From NCBI GenBank assembly GCA_963778225.1, contig CAVZTR010000007.1, positions 1-64,000 on the forward strand: a stretch of 64,000 bases of DNA. Direction: 5' to 3'. The notes under the pieces are model-generated. The model had not been told where the DNA came from and did not search any database. It was given only the letters and a program-made list of their open reading frames with translations. The DNA is from JAGVSR01 sp963778225. Its GTDB lineage: Bacteria > Pseudomonadota > Alphaproteobacteria > Rhizobiales > Hyphomicrobiaceae. Below are positions 1 through 10,915 of the stretch, in pieces (the stretch's first letter is position 1; each line of letters opens with the position of its first letter). The position numbers and the translations under genes are program-made.

Positions 1-974
1 CGGAGTTTACTTAGGTTTGGTAATCCTGTGGGGACCCCTAGCCCATGTAGTGCTCTACCCCCTGGGGTATTCATCCGAGGCTCTACCTAAATAGATTTCG
101 CGGAGAACCAGCTATTTCCAGCCTTGATTGGCCTTTCACCCCTTGCCACAGCTCATCCGAGGCTTTTTCAACAGACACCGGTTCGGCCCTCCAGCAGGTG
201 TTACCCTGCTTTCAGCCTGTCCATGGCAAGATCGACTGGTTTCGGGTCTAATCCGACGAACTGAACGCCCTGTTCAGACTCGCTTTCGCTTCGCCTACAG
301 CTATCGCCTTAAGCTTGCTCGTCAGACTAAGTCGCAGACCCATAATACAAAAGGTACGCCGTCACCCTTGCGGGCTCCGACTGTTTGTAGGCATCCGGTT
401 TCAGGTTCTATTTCACTCCCCTAGTCGGGGTGCTTTTCACCTTTCCCTCACGGTACTGGTGCACTATCGGTCGGTAAGGAGTACTTAGGCTTGGAGGGTG
501 GTCCCCCCATGTTCAGACAGGATTTCACGTGTCCCGCCCTACTCGAGTCTTCAACTTGGCATTACCTGTACGGGGCTGTCACCCGCTGAGGCCCAACTTT
601 CCAGATGGTTCCAGTTGTCCTTGTTGAAGCACTGGCCTAGTCCGCTTTCGCTCGCCACTACTCGCGGAGTCTCGGTTGATGTCCTTTCCTCCAGGTACTT
701 AGATGTTTCAGTTCCCTGGGTTTGCTTTTGTAATCCTATGTATTCAGACTACAAATACCTTCATTTGATAACCAGAAATCCGAAACCGGAAAACACGAGC
801 AAGCCCGCATCGTCCGGTCTAGAAGTTCTAGTTATCGAAGGTGGGTTGCCCCATTCGGAGATCTGTGGATCAACGGTTGTTCGCACCTTCCCACAGCATA
901 TCGCAGCGTACCACGTCCTTCATCGCCTCTTACCGCCAAGGCATCCACCAGATGCCCTTAAGTCACTTGATCGC
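1..974 (-). rRNA. rrl: 23S ribosomal RNA, 5' part (truncated by window edge)
   Basis: The reverse strand reads as the 5' third of bacterial 23S rRNA. It begins near 974 with the usual 5' segment that leads into the conserved TAAGGGCATCTGGTGGATGC stretch, and it runs off the left edge of the window. It is the last visible gene of a leftward 16S-tRNA-tRNA-23S operon. Helix 9 is replaced by a long hairpin (annotated separately). The exact 5' end is estimated to within a few bases. Open reading frames over this interval are spurious. Confidence 0.97.
758..841 (-). other. Extended helix 9 / intervening sequence in 23S rRNA
   Basis: Where most bacteria have a short helix 9 near base 130 of 23S rRNA, this gene carries about 84 bases that fold back on themselves. 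The outer arms (CCTTC with GAAGG, then GATAAC with GTTATC on the other side) pair to make a long stem. Such insertions are known in many Alphaproteobacteria. They are typically excised by RNase III, leaving a separate 5.8S-like 5' fragment. Fragmentation here is inferred from the structure. Confidence 0.75.
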
Positions 975-1312
975 TCTCATTAGCAATGCCCACCTGTGCT
1001 TACCCGACCGCCACATCCGGAGAAGGATGTTTGAGCCAGGCCACACTCGGCTTGGTAGACATTGTAGAAAGACCAGAATTTTTCATCAGGATAGACCCGG
1101 TACCTTAGCCGATCTTGCGATCAGCCCCAGCCCTTCCACGCTCCATACCTTGCGGCACGCAGCGCTCTCGGGTGTTGCCAGCAAAGCCAGCAACCCAGGT
1201 GTATCCCCTCTTCACGATGTCACGGAACGGTCCACATCAGGCAAGGCCTGTGCGGAAACTTGATCTCTTACACATGGATGGCTCGCAGCGAATTCCGCGC
1301 GAGCAATAAGGA
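975..1312 (-). other. 16S-23S spacer, portion between tRNA-Ala and 23S
   Basis: This is transcribed spacer of the rRNA operon. It is expected to hold the 5' half of the 23S processing stem and possibly a second boxA, but I could not identify a convincing boxA. No protein gene is supported; reading frames over it are spacer shadows. Confidence 0.7.
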
Positions 1313-1388
1313 TGGTGGAGCCAGACGGGATCGAACCGACGACCTGAAGCTTGCAAAGCTACCGCTCTCCCAGCTGAGCTATGGCCCC
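1313..1388 (-). tRNA. tRNA-Ala (anticodon TGC)
   Basis: The reverse strand gives a complete 76-base cloverleaf starting GGGGCCATAGCTCAG, with anticodon loop CTTTGCAAG (anticodon TGC), T-arm GGTTCGATCC and an encoded 3' CCA. Its position in the 16S-23S spacer, after tRNA-Ile, is the standard bacterial arrangement. Confidence 0.98.
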
Positions 1389-1456
1389 AATCCTTTCGGG
1401 ATCCAAACGCCAGACAAACCTTCCAACCCAACATCGAACCGCACGAGGCGAAACAA

Positions 1457-1533
1457 TGGTGGGCCTGGGAAGATTTGAACTTCCGACCTCACGCTTATCA
1501 AGCGCGCGCTCTAACCAACTGAGCTACAGGCCC
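1457..1533 (-). tRNA. tRNA-Ile (anticodon GAT)
   Basis: The reverse strand gives a 77-base tRNA starting GGGCCTGTAGCTCAG, with anticodon loop CTTGATAAG (anticodon GAT), T-arm AGTTCAAATCT and an encoded CCA. It is the first tRNA in the 16S-23S spacer. Confidence 0.98.
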
Positions 1534-1684
1534 TTAAGCGTGCATCCATGTGAAGAAAGAGAAACGAAGACGGCGGTGCCCCGCGTGTTTTTCATAGAAC
1601 CAGGTCGATACCGTTCCTGGTTCCGATATTCTAATGAGAGTGAGAGTGCTGGTGGCTTCCGAAGAAGCCGGCATCTACTCGCTC

Positions 1685-3174
<1,490 letters not shown>

Positions 3175-3390
3175 AAAGTCTGATTTCTGGATCGGCTTGG
3201 AGGTATCTCCAAGGATATTACTGCGTCACGGGCACCTTCACACAACACACATCCGTTGCCGGACATGCATTATGGTGATGGTATTCTGAAACGCAGATAT
3301 CGCCAGAGTATCTGTCGACCTAAAACCCGTGAGGGTTCGAGATCTCGCCAGGACTCCGCCGCCTGCGTTTCTCTTTCTTCCGTTTTCAAT

Positions 3391-3402
3391 TTTCAAAGAG
3401 CA
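3391..3402 (-). promoter_or_regulatory. rRNA antitermination boxA
   Basis: The reverse strand reads TGCTCTTTGAAA, matching the bacterial boxA consensus TGCTCTTTAACA/TGCTCTTTGAAA bound by NusB-NusE. It lies in the rRNA leader, about 215 bases upstream of 16S and downstream of the promoter, which is the expected position. Confidence 0.85.
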
Positions 3403-3553
3403 AACCAGCGACAGCTACTCGAGCCAATCCTCTCAGATTGGCTTTCGAGACAACAGGGCTCCCTCCGGGTAGTCCCGGCAGAGAACCGAGGTTTCGAGAA
3501 GAGCAATGCCCGTCGCGGGCCGGCGAAGCACCGTGGCGCCCCGACAAGGACCG

Positions 3554-3582
3554 AATAAATACAAACCCCGGCCCGGTGTCAA
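3554..3582 (-). promoter_or_regulatory. rRNA operon promoter
   Basis: On the reverse strand a perfect -35 TTGACA (3577-3582) is followed after 17 bases by TTTATT (3554-3559), or after 15 bases by TATTTA. The spacer is G+C rich and the region upstream is A+T rich, as for a strong rRNA promoter. The boxA and 16S follow in the same direction. Confidence 0.7.
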
Positions 3583-3655
3583 CAACCGATTTTAGATTTT
3601 CTTTCGAATTTGGTCGGCCGCCGCGCAACGCATTGAACTGTCAGGCTAAACATAG

Positions 3656-3664
3656 TTATCCACA
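3656..3664 (+). promoter_or_regulatory. Single DnaA box-like 9-mer
   Basis: TTATCCACA is an exact match to the DnaA box consensus TTATNCACA. It sits about 75 bases upstream of the rRNA -35 element. No cluster of further boxes or A+T-rich unwinding region is visible, so this is not evidence of an origin. The rest of 3665-3934 shows nothing else recognisable. Confidence 0.35.
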
Positions 3665-3934
3665 TAGCCGATTCAAGACCTGAGACGGCGTTTTTTCAAG
3701 CGCCAGCTCGACCGAACCCTGCAAAAGCGGGGCGTCGGCGGGCCTCGCGCCCGCCTAGCAGCTCCCCCACGACGCCAAGGGACCAGATATGGTTCCGTTT
3801 CGAGGGTCCTCAAGTCGAGGCTGTACCGAGGATTGCAGACGCTGGCGATCACGCCACAAAACAGCCCGACAATCAGTCGATCTCATTGACCGCAGACCCG
3901 CAAACAACGGAAAGTCTGCGCACGTTCATGCTGC

Positions 3935-6049
3935 GTGCAAGCGTGGGCCTGGCGTGGGACGGTCGCGAGCTGCCCTGAGGGAGCGGGTCGTGACCGGCGT
4001 ATCGGGGGACTGCAGGGGACTAGCCGCTTGGCTCAACACCTCAGACATCGGCCGCGCTCGCGGCCGGGCCATCGCCCGGTGCGCGCCCGTTCGGCTGATC
4101 AACCCCGCGGGCTGCCCCATCTCTACCGCGGCTCACGCGGACGCGGGGCTGGAGCCGACGTCTATGCGGCGGACCACGCCGACAGCCGGCAGAGCGGCCG
4201 GTTTCGCTGGCTGTTGAGTACGTGTATCGCCGCCGCCGTCGGCGCGGTCGCCATCATCGTCGTGATTTACGGTTCAACCGACCCGCGTGATCCAGCCGGG
4301 GGACGCCTGCCGACGCTCGACCGATTGCGCATGGACGCAGCGGTTATGCCTATGCCGGCGCCGCACCGGCCCGACGACGGCCTCAACTGGGCCGTTGCGA
4401 AGACCGACCGGCTACAAGCTACAACGGGCGCTACATCTACGCGGTACATCATCCACGAGACGCTCAAACAACGTCGGAATGGACGCGAATACATTTACGC
4501 GAAGCCGTACGTGCGCATTGTTTCGCACTTGGCACCGGTGCCCGGCAACTACTCGGATGTCATTCCGCCGTTCAATCCGCTGAAGCTCTACGCTGACAAC
4601 AAGCCAGTCTCGAGCAATCGTGAAAGCGCAGGCGCGACGCAGAGCAGCGATGTCTCGGTGCGCGTGGTGGAATTGCTCGGCGGATTTCTGCCAGGTGAAG
4701 ACGGACAGGAACTCGACGGGCGAGAAGTTGATGACCTTGTGCAGCAGGCGAGCCTCGACGTGCCCGCCGACGAGGATCCCGGCGAAGCTCCGCTCGTGGA
4801 AGCCGGCGCGCCGGCCGATGCCATGGCCGTACCGGCCACGCCTCCCAACACTACGGACCTTGCAAAGACCGTCGTCGAAGCGGAGGAGCCTGACACTCAG
4901 CTCGAAGATCAGCAAACGCGCGTTGTGAAGGTTCGTGCGCGCGACACGCTGGCGAAGATCCTCGCCTCGACCGGCGCAGAGACCTGGGTGGTGAAAGAAA
5001 TTCTGGCTTCCGCCGAGACCATCTTCAAAGACGAGAATCTCAAGGCCGGACAGGAAGTGCATATTACGCTCGTGCCGTCGCTGGATGATCCGGGCAAAAT
5101 GGAGCCGACACGATTGTCGGTGTTTGGCGATGGTCACGAACATCTGGTAACGGTCGCGCGCAGCCAGGGCGGCGAATTCATCTCTAGCGCAACGCCGCCG
5201 GCGCAGGAAATCGTGGCTGCGCGGCTTGCGAGCAGCGACTCAGGCCTCAGTTCGACGCTCTATGCGAGCCTTTATCACGCGAGCCTCGTGCAACAGGTGC
5301 CGAGCGACACGATCCAGCAAATTCTGCGTGTGCACGCGTCGGAAACCGATTTTCGCCGCCGCCTGCGCGCGGACGATAGCGCGGAATACTTCTTTGACCT
5401 GAAGCAGGAGAACGGCACCGACGGTCCGCCAGGTGAATTGCTCTTCACCGCCATCAAGAGCGGCGGCGACACGACCGGCTATTTCCGCTTTCGATCATCT
5501 GACGGTCAGGTGGACTACTACGACAAGGAGGGGAACAACTCGCGCAAGTTCCTCATGCGCAAGCCGATCCGAGGCGACCTGCGGCTCACGTCTGGTTTCG
5601 GCGTGCGCTACCATCCGCTTCTCGGCATTCGCAAGATGCACACGGGCGTCGACTGGGCGGCGCCGGTGGGCACGCCCATTCTCGCGGCCGGCGGGGGCAC
5701 GATCGAGGAGGCGCGGCACAAGTCGTACAATGGCAACTATGTGCGCATCCGGCATGCGAACGGCTATCAGACCGCCTACAGCCACATGACGCGCATTGCT
5801 CCCGGTGTTCAGGACGGTGTGAAGGTGCGGCAGGGGCAGATCATCGGATACGTGGGATCGACGGGTTTGTCGTCGGGTCCGCACTTGCATTACGAGGTGC
5901 TGATCAACAGCCGCTTCGTCGATCCGCTCTCGATCCAGGTGCCGCGCGAGCGCAAACTCTCCGGCAAAGATCTAGCCGAATTCCAGCGCGAACGGGCACG
6001 CATTGAAGAACTCATGCGCCGTGCTCCCGTGATGACCGCGAGCCGTTAA
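3935..6049 (+). CDS. M23 family metallopeptidase (LytM-type, membrane-anchored)
   Basis: A probable peptidoglycan endopeptidase, or an activator of cell-wall hydrolases, acting in the periplasm. The C-terminal third is a clear M23 (LytM) domain with the zinc motif HTGVD (His about 569) and HLHYEV (about 650). A hydrophobic segment near residues 93-113 is a membrane anchor. Residues about 330-380 look like a LysM/OapA-type peptidoglycan-binding module. The long linker before it is acidic and low in complexity. The start is uncertain: GTG at 3935 is the first in-frame start after a stop at 3887. The first 60-90 residues are Arg-rich and unlike the rest, so the true start may lie further in, or a base error may hide it. 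The domain call is firm; the N-terminus is not. Confidence 0.85.
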   Translation: MQAWAWRGTVASCPEGAGRDRRIGGLQGTSRLAQHLRHRPRSRPGHRPVRARSADQPRGLPHLYRGSRGRGAGADVYAADHADSRQSGRFRWLLSTCIAAAVGAVAIIVVIYGSTDPRDPAGGRLPTLDRLRMDAAVMPMPAPHRPDDGLNWAVAKTDRLQATTGATSTRYIIHETLKQRRNGREYIYAKPYVRIVSHLAPVPGNYSDVIPPFNPLKLYADNKPVSSNRESAGATQSSDVSVRVVELLGGFLPGEDGQELDGREVDDLVQQASLDVPADEDPGEAPLVEAGAPADAMAVPATPPNTTDLAKTVVEAEEPDTQLEDQQTRVVKVRARDTLAKILASTGAETWVVKEILASAETIFKDENLKAGQEVHITLVPSLDDPGKMEPTRLSVFGDGHEHLVTVARSQGGEFISSATPPAQEIVAARLASSDSGLSSTLYASLYHASLVQQVPSDTIQQILRVHASETDFRRRLRADDSAEYFFDLKQENGTDGPPGELLFTAIKSGGDTTGYFRFRSSDGQVDYYDKEGNNSRKFLMRKPIRGDLRLTSGFGVRYHPLLGIRKMHTGVDWAAPVGTPILAAGGGTIEEARHKSYNGNYVRIRHANGYQTAYSHMTRIAPGVQDGVKVRQGQIIGYVGSTGLSSGPHLHYEVLINSRFVDPLSIQVPRERKLSGKDLAEFQRERARIEELMRRAPVMTASR

Positions 6050-6124
6050 GGCAGCGGCGTTGCAGCTTGCCAAGTTCCGTTAAGACGGCGCTAACCGAGA
6101 TCGGGCTGTTCGTGTGGCACCCTC

Positions 6125-6172
6125 TTGAACTTTGTTCAAAGGAGCGTATGTTGTTTCTTGAACATAGTTCAA
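6125..6172 (+). promoter_or_regulatory. Tandem palindromic operator, TTGAAC-N3-GTTCAA twice
   Basis: Two perfect 15-base palindromes, at 6125-6139 (central TTT) and 6158-6172 (central ATA), have centres 33 bases apart, or about three helical turns. The second copy abuts a good ribosome-binding site (AAGGAG, 6175-6180). Short palindromes of this kind are typical of TetR-family repressors. The downstream lipid gene makes an acyl-responsive regulator plausible, but no regulator gene lies next to it. The assignment is inferred. Confidence 0.6.
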
Positions 6173-6186
6173 AGAAGGAGTTTGCC

Positions 6187-6402
6187 GTGTTGCAGTGGTT
6201 TCAGCGTTTTCTACTCGGCCCAGCCGCTGACGTGGCTTCAGATCTGCGACCTGACGTGGCCCTTCTCGCAAGTCCCGGGCGGGCACCCGACTGGAGCCTC
6301 TCCAGGCCGATAAACGTCCATCTGTTCAATACAGAAGCGGACTTTGTTGAGCCGTTCTTTAACCATCTTGAAGGCGATACTCGCTGCCGAATTGCGGCCT
6401 GA
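6187..6402 (+). CDS. Small hypothetical ORF behind the tandem operator
   Basis: A 71-codon frame starts with GTG at 6187, six bases after AAGGAG (6175-6180), and ends ten bases before the earliest possible start of the next gene. I recognise no domain, signal peptide or membrane segment. The frame also stays open upstream, to 6067 and through the palindromes. It may be a real leader gene, a remnant or chance. It is kept because of the ribosome-binding site and its position between the operator and the lipid gene. Confidence 0.25.
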   Translation: MLQWFQRFLLGPAADVASDLRPDVALLASPGRAPDWSLSRPINVHLFNTEADFVEPFFNHLEGDTRCRIAA

Positions 6403-6459
6403 CCCCGCCTCGTGACCCCGCCAAATTCATCCCAGGATCAGACCTCCAGGACCCCCGCC

Positions 6460-9400
6460 ATGTTCCCCGAACTTCTCAAAACCCGCCGCTTCGCCAGTTT
6501 GTTCTGGTGTCAGTTTCTTTCGGCGCTCAACGACAACTTCGTGAAGAATGCGCTTGTCATCCTGATCTTGTTCAAGATCGGGGAAGCGGAGGGCGCATCT
6601 CTGGTGGCACTGGCCGGCGCGGTGCTCGTGGCGCCGTTTTTCTTCCTGTCGGGGCTCGGTGGTGAATGGGCGGACAAGTATGACAAGGCCGAGTTGGCGG
6701 AATGGTTGAAGCGCTTCGAGATTCCTATTGCGATCGTTGCCGCGGCGGGCTTCTGGTTCAACTCGGTGCCGGTGCTGTTCGCGGCGTTGGCGGGCTTCGG
6801 CGTCATGGCGGCGCTGTTCGGGCCGATCAAATACGGCATCCTGCCGAACATTCTCGACAAAAAGGAAATCTCGGCAGGTAACGCGCTGGTTGAAAGCGCG
6901 ACGTTCGCTGCGATCCTCATCGGCACAATCGCAGGCGGCCTGATGGTGCATCCGGAAGGCACGGCGTGGGAATTGCCGGCCGTTGTCGTGGTTCTGTCGG
7001 TGCTGTGCTGGGTGGCCGCGCGTTTCATCCCGAAGACGGGGGCTGCGGCGCCGAACCTGGTCGTGTCCAAGAACCCGCTGACATCGACCTACGCTCTCAT
7101 CAATTCGTTGCGCGAAGACAGCCGCCTGTGGACGGGCGGTCTCATCACGAGCTGGTTCTGGCTCGTTGGCGCGGTGGCGCTGTCGCTGCTGCCGGTCATG
7201 CTGAAGGACGGCATGAATGGGACGCAGGGCGTGATCACGCTCGGCCTCCTCGTGTTCACGGTCGGGATCGCGGTTGGATCGATGCTGGCTGCCAAGGCGA
7301 GCAAGATGCGGCCGAACATGGCGCTGGTGCCGGTCGGTGCTTTCCTGATGGCCATGGCATGCCTCGAACTAGCGTGGACAGCGTCGGGATTGGTGCGTTC
7401 GCCAGAACCCATTCAGGTTGAAGGTTTTCTCGCAAGCCTCACAGGTTTGCGCCTCGCCACTGGACTCTTCGTTCTGTCGCTGGCCGGCGGTCTCTTTATT
7501 GTGCCGTCGTTCGCGGCCGTACAGCTGTGGGCGCGAGACGATCACAAGGCGCGCGTCGTTGCCGCGTGCAACGTGCTCTCGGCTGCATTCATGGTCGGTG
7601 CGAGCCTCCTTCTCGCAGCCTTGCAATGGATGGGCTTCAGCACCGCAAGCCTGTTCCTGATGCTGGGCGTCGCAAATATCGTGGTGCTCGGACTGGTGCT
7701 TAAAGCCTGGGGCAAGCACGGGCTGAAGGATCTCGCCATGTTCCTGTTCAAGACGTTCCTGCGTCTTGAAATCAAGGGGACGGAGAACCTGCCGGCCGCC
7801 GGCACGCGCGCGATCATTGCGCCGAACCATGTCAGCTTTCTCGACGCGGCGCTGATGCATTCTATCATGCCGGACTTCGCGTCGTATGCGATCGACACGA
7901 GCATCGCCGAGCGCTGGTGGGTGAAGCCTTTCCTTCAGCTTGCGAAGGTTCATCCCATCGATCCGACGAAGCCGCTCTCGACGCGCCATCTCATCAATGA
8001 TGTCAAGGCGGGCGACACGCTCGTGATCTTCCCGGAAGGGCGGCTGACGACAACGGGCGGTTTGATGAAGGTCTATGACGGCACCGCAATGATTGCCGAC
8101 AAGGCAGACGCTATCGTTGTGCCGGTGCGCATCGACGGGCTTGAGCGATCGCACTTCGGCTATCTCAACCGGTATCAGACGAAGAAGGTGTGGTTTCCGA
8201 AGACGACGGTGACGATCCTGCCGGCGGTGAAGCTGCCGGTGGACCAGACGCTGCGCGGCAAGACACGGCGGCAAGCTGCGGGCGCGGCGCTCCAGGACAT
8301 CATGGTCAACACGGCGGTGCTGACGGCGAACCTGGATCAGACGCTGTTCTCGGCGCTCGTCGAAGCGAAAGCCACGCGCGATACCGGCAAGCCTGCGATT
8401 GAAGACGCGCTCGGAACCAAGCTTTCATACAAGAAGCTGATCCTGGGCGCGCAGGTGCTGGGTGCGAAGATCGCGCCGCTGGCGCCGGAGGGTGCGGCTG
8501 TCGGCGTGCTGTTGCCGAATGCGGCCGGCGTGGCGGTCACGTTCTTTGCGCTGCAGTCGATCGGACGTGTGGCGGCGATGCTCAACTTCTCGGCCGGCGC
8601 GCAAAACATGATCTATGCGTGCCAAGCGGCGAAGGTGGAGGTTGTCCTGACGTCGCGCGCGTTCGTCGAGAAAGCGAAGCTCGGCGAGGCGGTGGAGAAG
8701 CTCTCGGCGGTTGTGAAGATCGTCTATCTGGAAGACGTGAAAGCGACGATCGGGGCCAAGGACAAGATGGCGGGGCTGCTGCAAGGCTCCAAGCCGCAAT
8801 CGCAGCGCAAACCGGATGATCCCGCGGCGATCCTGTTCACGTCAGGGTCTGAGGGCACGCCAAAAGGCGTCGTTCTCAGCCACAAAAATCTGCTGGCGAA
8901 CGCGTTCCAGTGCCTGCATCGCATCGCGGTGAACGGTCAGGACAAGGTGTTCAACGTGATGCCGGTGTTCCACTCGTTCGGGCTCACGGGCGGTCTGGTG
9001 ATGCCGCTGATCGGTGGCGTGCCTGTGTATCTTTATCCGTCGCCTCTGCATTACCGTATCGTGCCGGAACTCGTTTACGGGTCCAATTCGACGATCATGT
9101 TCGGCACGGATACGTTCCTCACCGGCTACGCGCGCTCGGCGCATCCCTACGACTTCCATCGCATCCGGCTGATCGTATCGGGTGCGGAGGCGGTGAAGGA
9201 TCGCACGCGGCAGACGTACATGGAGAAATTCGGCGTTCGCATTCTCGAAGGCTACGGCGTTACGGAGACGGCGCCAGTGCTGGCGATCAACACGCCGCTT
9301 TCAAACAAGTCCGGCACAGTCGGGCGGCTCGCTCCACTGATGGAAGCGCGTCTGGAACCCGTGCCTGGGATCGAGGACGGTGGGCGGCTCTACGTGCGCG

Positions 9401-9918
9401 GCCCCAACGTGATGCTCGGCTATATGCGGACGGAGAACCCGGGCGTGCTGGAGCCGCCGCATGATGGCTGGCATGACACCGGCGATATCGTCGCGATCGA
9501 TGCGCAGGGCTTTATCACGATCAAGGGCCGGGCGAAGCGGTTTGCGAAAATCGCAGGCGAGATGGTGTCGTTGTCGGCGGTGGAGGCCTTGGCGGCTGAG
9601 CTTTGGCCGAGCCTGGTGACAATCGTGGTGTCGGTTCCGGACGCGCGCAAGGGCGAGAAGCTCGTGCTGCTGACGACCGACAAGACGCTGACGCGCGAGC
9701 CGTTCCAGAAGCAAGTGAAGGCGAAGGGTTTATCGGAGCTGAACGTGCCGGCCGAGATCCTGGTAGTGGACAGCATTCCGCTGCTCGGATCGGGCAAGCC
9801 GGACTACGTGGCGGCGACAACGCTCGTGAAGGAGAAACTCGCGTCGCGGCCGGCGAAGCCGATGGCGCTCGTGGAGGAGCCAATGGCGCCAGCAGGTGAG
9901 CCGAAGTCGGCTGCGTGA
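6460..9918 (+). CDS. Fused LplT-like transporter / PlsC acyltransferase / acyl-ACP synthetase (Aas type)
   Basis: A three-domain protein of about 1,152 residues for uptake and re-acylation of lysophospholipids at the inner membrane. Residues 1-400 are an MFS transporter like LplT, with about 12 hydrophobic segments. Residues about 425-610 are a PlsC acyltransferase with the H-x4-D motif (NHVSFLD, near 456) and FPEGR. The last 500 residues are an AMP-forming acyl ligase with the P-loop TSGSEGTPKG and the GYGVTETAPV motif. In E. coli the transporter and the two enzymes are separate proteins, LplT and Aas; here they are one chain. ATG 6460 is preferred because homologues begin near the MFPELLKTRRF segment; GTG 6412 would add 16 residues. 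The tandem palindrome upstream probably controls it. Confidence 0.9.
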   Translation: MFPELLKTRRFASLFWCQFLSALNDNFVKNALVILILFKIGEAEGASLVALAGAVLVAPFFFLSGLGGEWADKYDKAELAEWLKRFEIPIAIVAAAGFWFNSVPVLFAALAGFGVMAALFGPIKYGILPNILDKKEISAGNALVESATFAAILIGTIAGGLMVHPEGTAWELPAVVVVLSVLCWVAARFIPKTGAAAPNLVVSKNPLTSTYALINSLREDSRLWTGGLITSWFWLVGAVALSLLPVMLKDGMNGTQGVITLGLLVFTVGIAVGSMLAAKASKMRPNMALVPVGAFLMAMACLELAWTASGLVRSPEPIQVEGFLASLTGLRLATGLFVLSLAGGLFIVPSFAAVQLWARDDHKARVVAACNVLSAAFMVGASLLLAALQWMGFSTASLFLMLGVANIVVLGLVLKAWGKHGLKDLAMFLFKTFLRLEIKGTENLPAAGTRAIIAPNHVSFLDAALMHSIMPDFASYAIDTSIAERWWVKPFLQLAKVHPIDPTKPLSTRHLINDVKAGDTLVIFPEGRLTTTGGLMKVYDGTAMIADKADAIVVPVRIDGLERSHFGYLNRYQTKKVWFPKTTVTILPAVKLPVDQTLRGKTRRQAAGAALQDIMVNTAVLTANLDQTLFSALVEAKATRDTGKPAIEDALGTKLSYKKLILGAQVLGAKIAPLAPEGAAVGVLLPNAAGVAVTFFALQSIGRVAAMLNFSAGAQNMIYACQAAKVEVVLTSRAFVEKAKLGEAVEKLSAVVKIVYLEDVKATIGAKDKMAGLLQGSKPQSQRKPDDPAAILFTSGSEGTPKGVVLSHKNLLANAFQCLHRIAVNGQDKVFNVMPVFHSFGLTGGLVMPLIGGVPVYLYPSPLHYRIVPELVYGSNSTIMFGTDTFLTGYARSAHPYDFHRIRLIVSGAEAVKDRTRQTYMEKFGVRILEGYGVTETAPVLAINTPLSNKSGTVGRLAPLMEARLEPVPGIEDGGRLYVRGPNVMLGYMRTENPGVLEPPHDGWHDTGDIVAIDAQGFITIKGRAKRFAKIAGEMVSLSAVEALAAELWPSLVTIVVSVPDARKGEKLVLLTTDKTLTREPFQKQVKAKGLSELNVPAEILVVDSIPLLGSGKPDYVAATTLVKEKLASRPAKPMALVEEPMAPAGEPKSAA

Positions 9919-10210
9919 TCGAAACTCGCCGTGCCAATTCGACAGCAGCGCAGTGGCACGGCTGCTGACTGGCGGTGCAGACACTTTGACGGACATCATC
10001 TCCGCTATAGCGGATGAGCTGCGCGTCGTTTGCAACACCTGCCAAGCATTCATGCGGTATCATTGGATTGCTTTGCTGATTTCCTTCGTTCAGCGCTTCG
10101 TGAATCACCGATAGGTAATTGGCCAGCGGAGGCTCTGAATCGGGGGGTAGCCGCGATGTCTTTCAAGCGCACCGCCTTGTTAAGCGGCGCCAATTGCGGA
10201 CCTTGTGGCT
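9919..10210 (+). other. Intergenic region with a 14-base palindrome
   Basis: No gene is supported here. TCCGCTATAGCGGA at 10001-10014 is a perfect palindrome and could be an operator for the gene starting near 10211. An 8-base inverted repeat (GCCGTGCC / GGCACGGC) just after 9930 could fold into a hairpin downstream of the lipid gene, but it has no T tract. Confidence 0.4.
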
Positions 10211-10901
10211 ATGAAGAAAACACGCGCGCTGCCGGTCATGGCAACGACAGCATTGCTCACCCTGGCCGGCCCGGCGGCGGCGATTGACGGGGATACGCAG
10301 CTCTGGAACACCCAGAACCTTAATTACAAGATTGACGACAAGTGGTCGGCAAATCTGGAAGTGCAAGAACGCTGGTACGGCGACGTTTCCTACTTCGCCT
10401 TTCTCATCATCCGGCCGTCGGTCACATACAAATGGAACGATTGGCTGTCGTTCACGGGCGGGTATGCGCATTTTCGCGTCTATGACGGAGAGGGCGATTT
10501 TGCCGACGAGGACCGCATCTGGGAGCAATTCAATATCCGGTTATTCGGGGGCAAGGATCAACCAACCCTCAATTGGCGAACGCGCCTCGAGCAGCGGATG
10601 TTCGAGGCGGAGGCGACACGGTCTGGCGGCTGCGCGAACAGCTGCGCCTGATGTATCCGATCGTCGATCAGGTTCAGGGCGTCGCCTGGACCGAAGCGTT
10701 TTGGCGGCTCAATCAGGTGGAACAAGCCAACGGCCGCATTCAGGACGGCGGCCTCGAGCAGTGGCGCAACTTTGCGGGCCTCAATTTCGAAGTGAACAAA
10801 AATTTCACCTTCGAGGCGGGCTACATGAACGTTTATACGTGGCGCCGAGCGGCGACACGATGGATCACGTGCCGTGGCTTATCTCGACCGTCAAGTTCTG
10901 A
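10211..10901 (+). CDS. DUF2490-type outer-membrane beta-barrel protein, interrupted by two -1 shifts
   Basis: A secreted protein: a signal peptide at residues 1-24 is cut after an Ala-rich stretch. It is followed by amphipathic beta strands rich in Trp and Tyr, as in DUF2490 proteins thought to form small outer-membrane barrels of unknown function. The frame breaks near 10605 (restored by one extra G in GAGGCGG) and again near 10844 (restored by one extra C in CGCCGAG). With both repairs the chain runs to the stop at 10901 and ends in Phe, as outer-membrane barrels usually do. Both events are single-base losses in runs, so sequencing error is likelier than decay. ATG 10211 is preferred to GTG 10205. 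Confidence 0.65.
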
Positions 10902-10915
10902 CCGACCATGCAGTC

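Noticed and set aside
3656..3664. Chromosome origin near the DnaA box
   Set aside because: Only one box is seen, without a cluster, an A+T-rich unwinding element or origin-linked genes.
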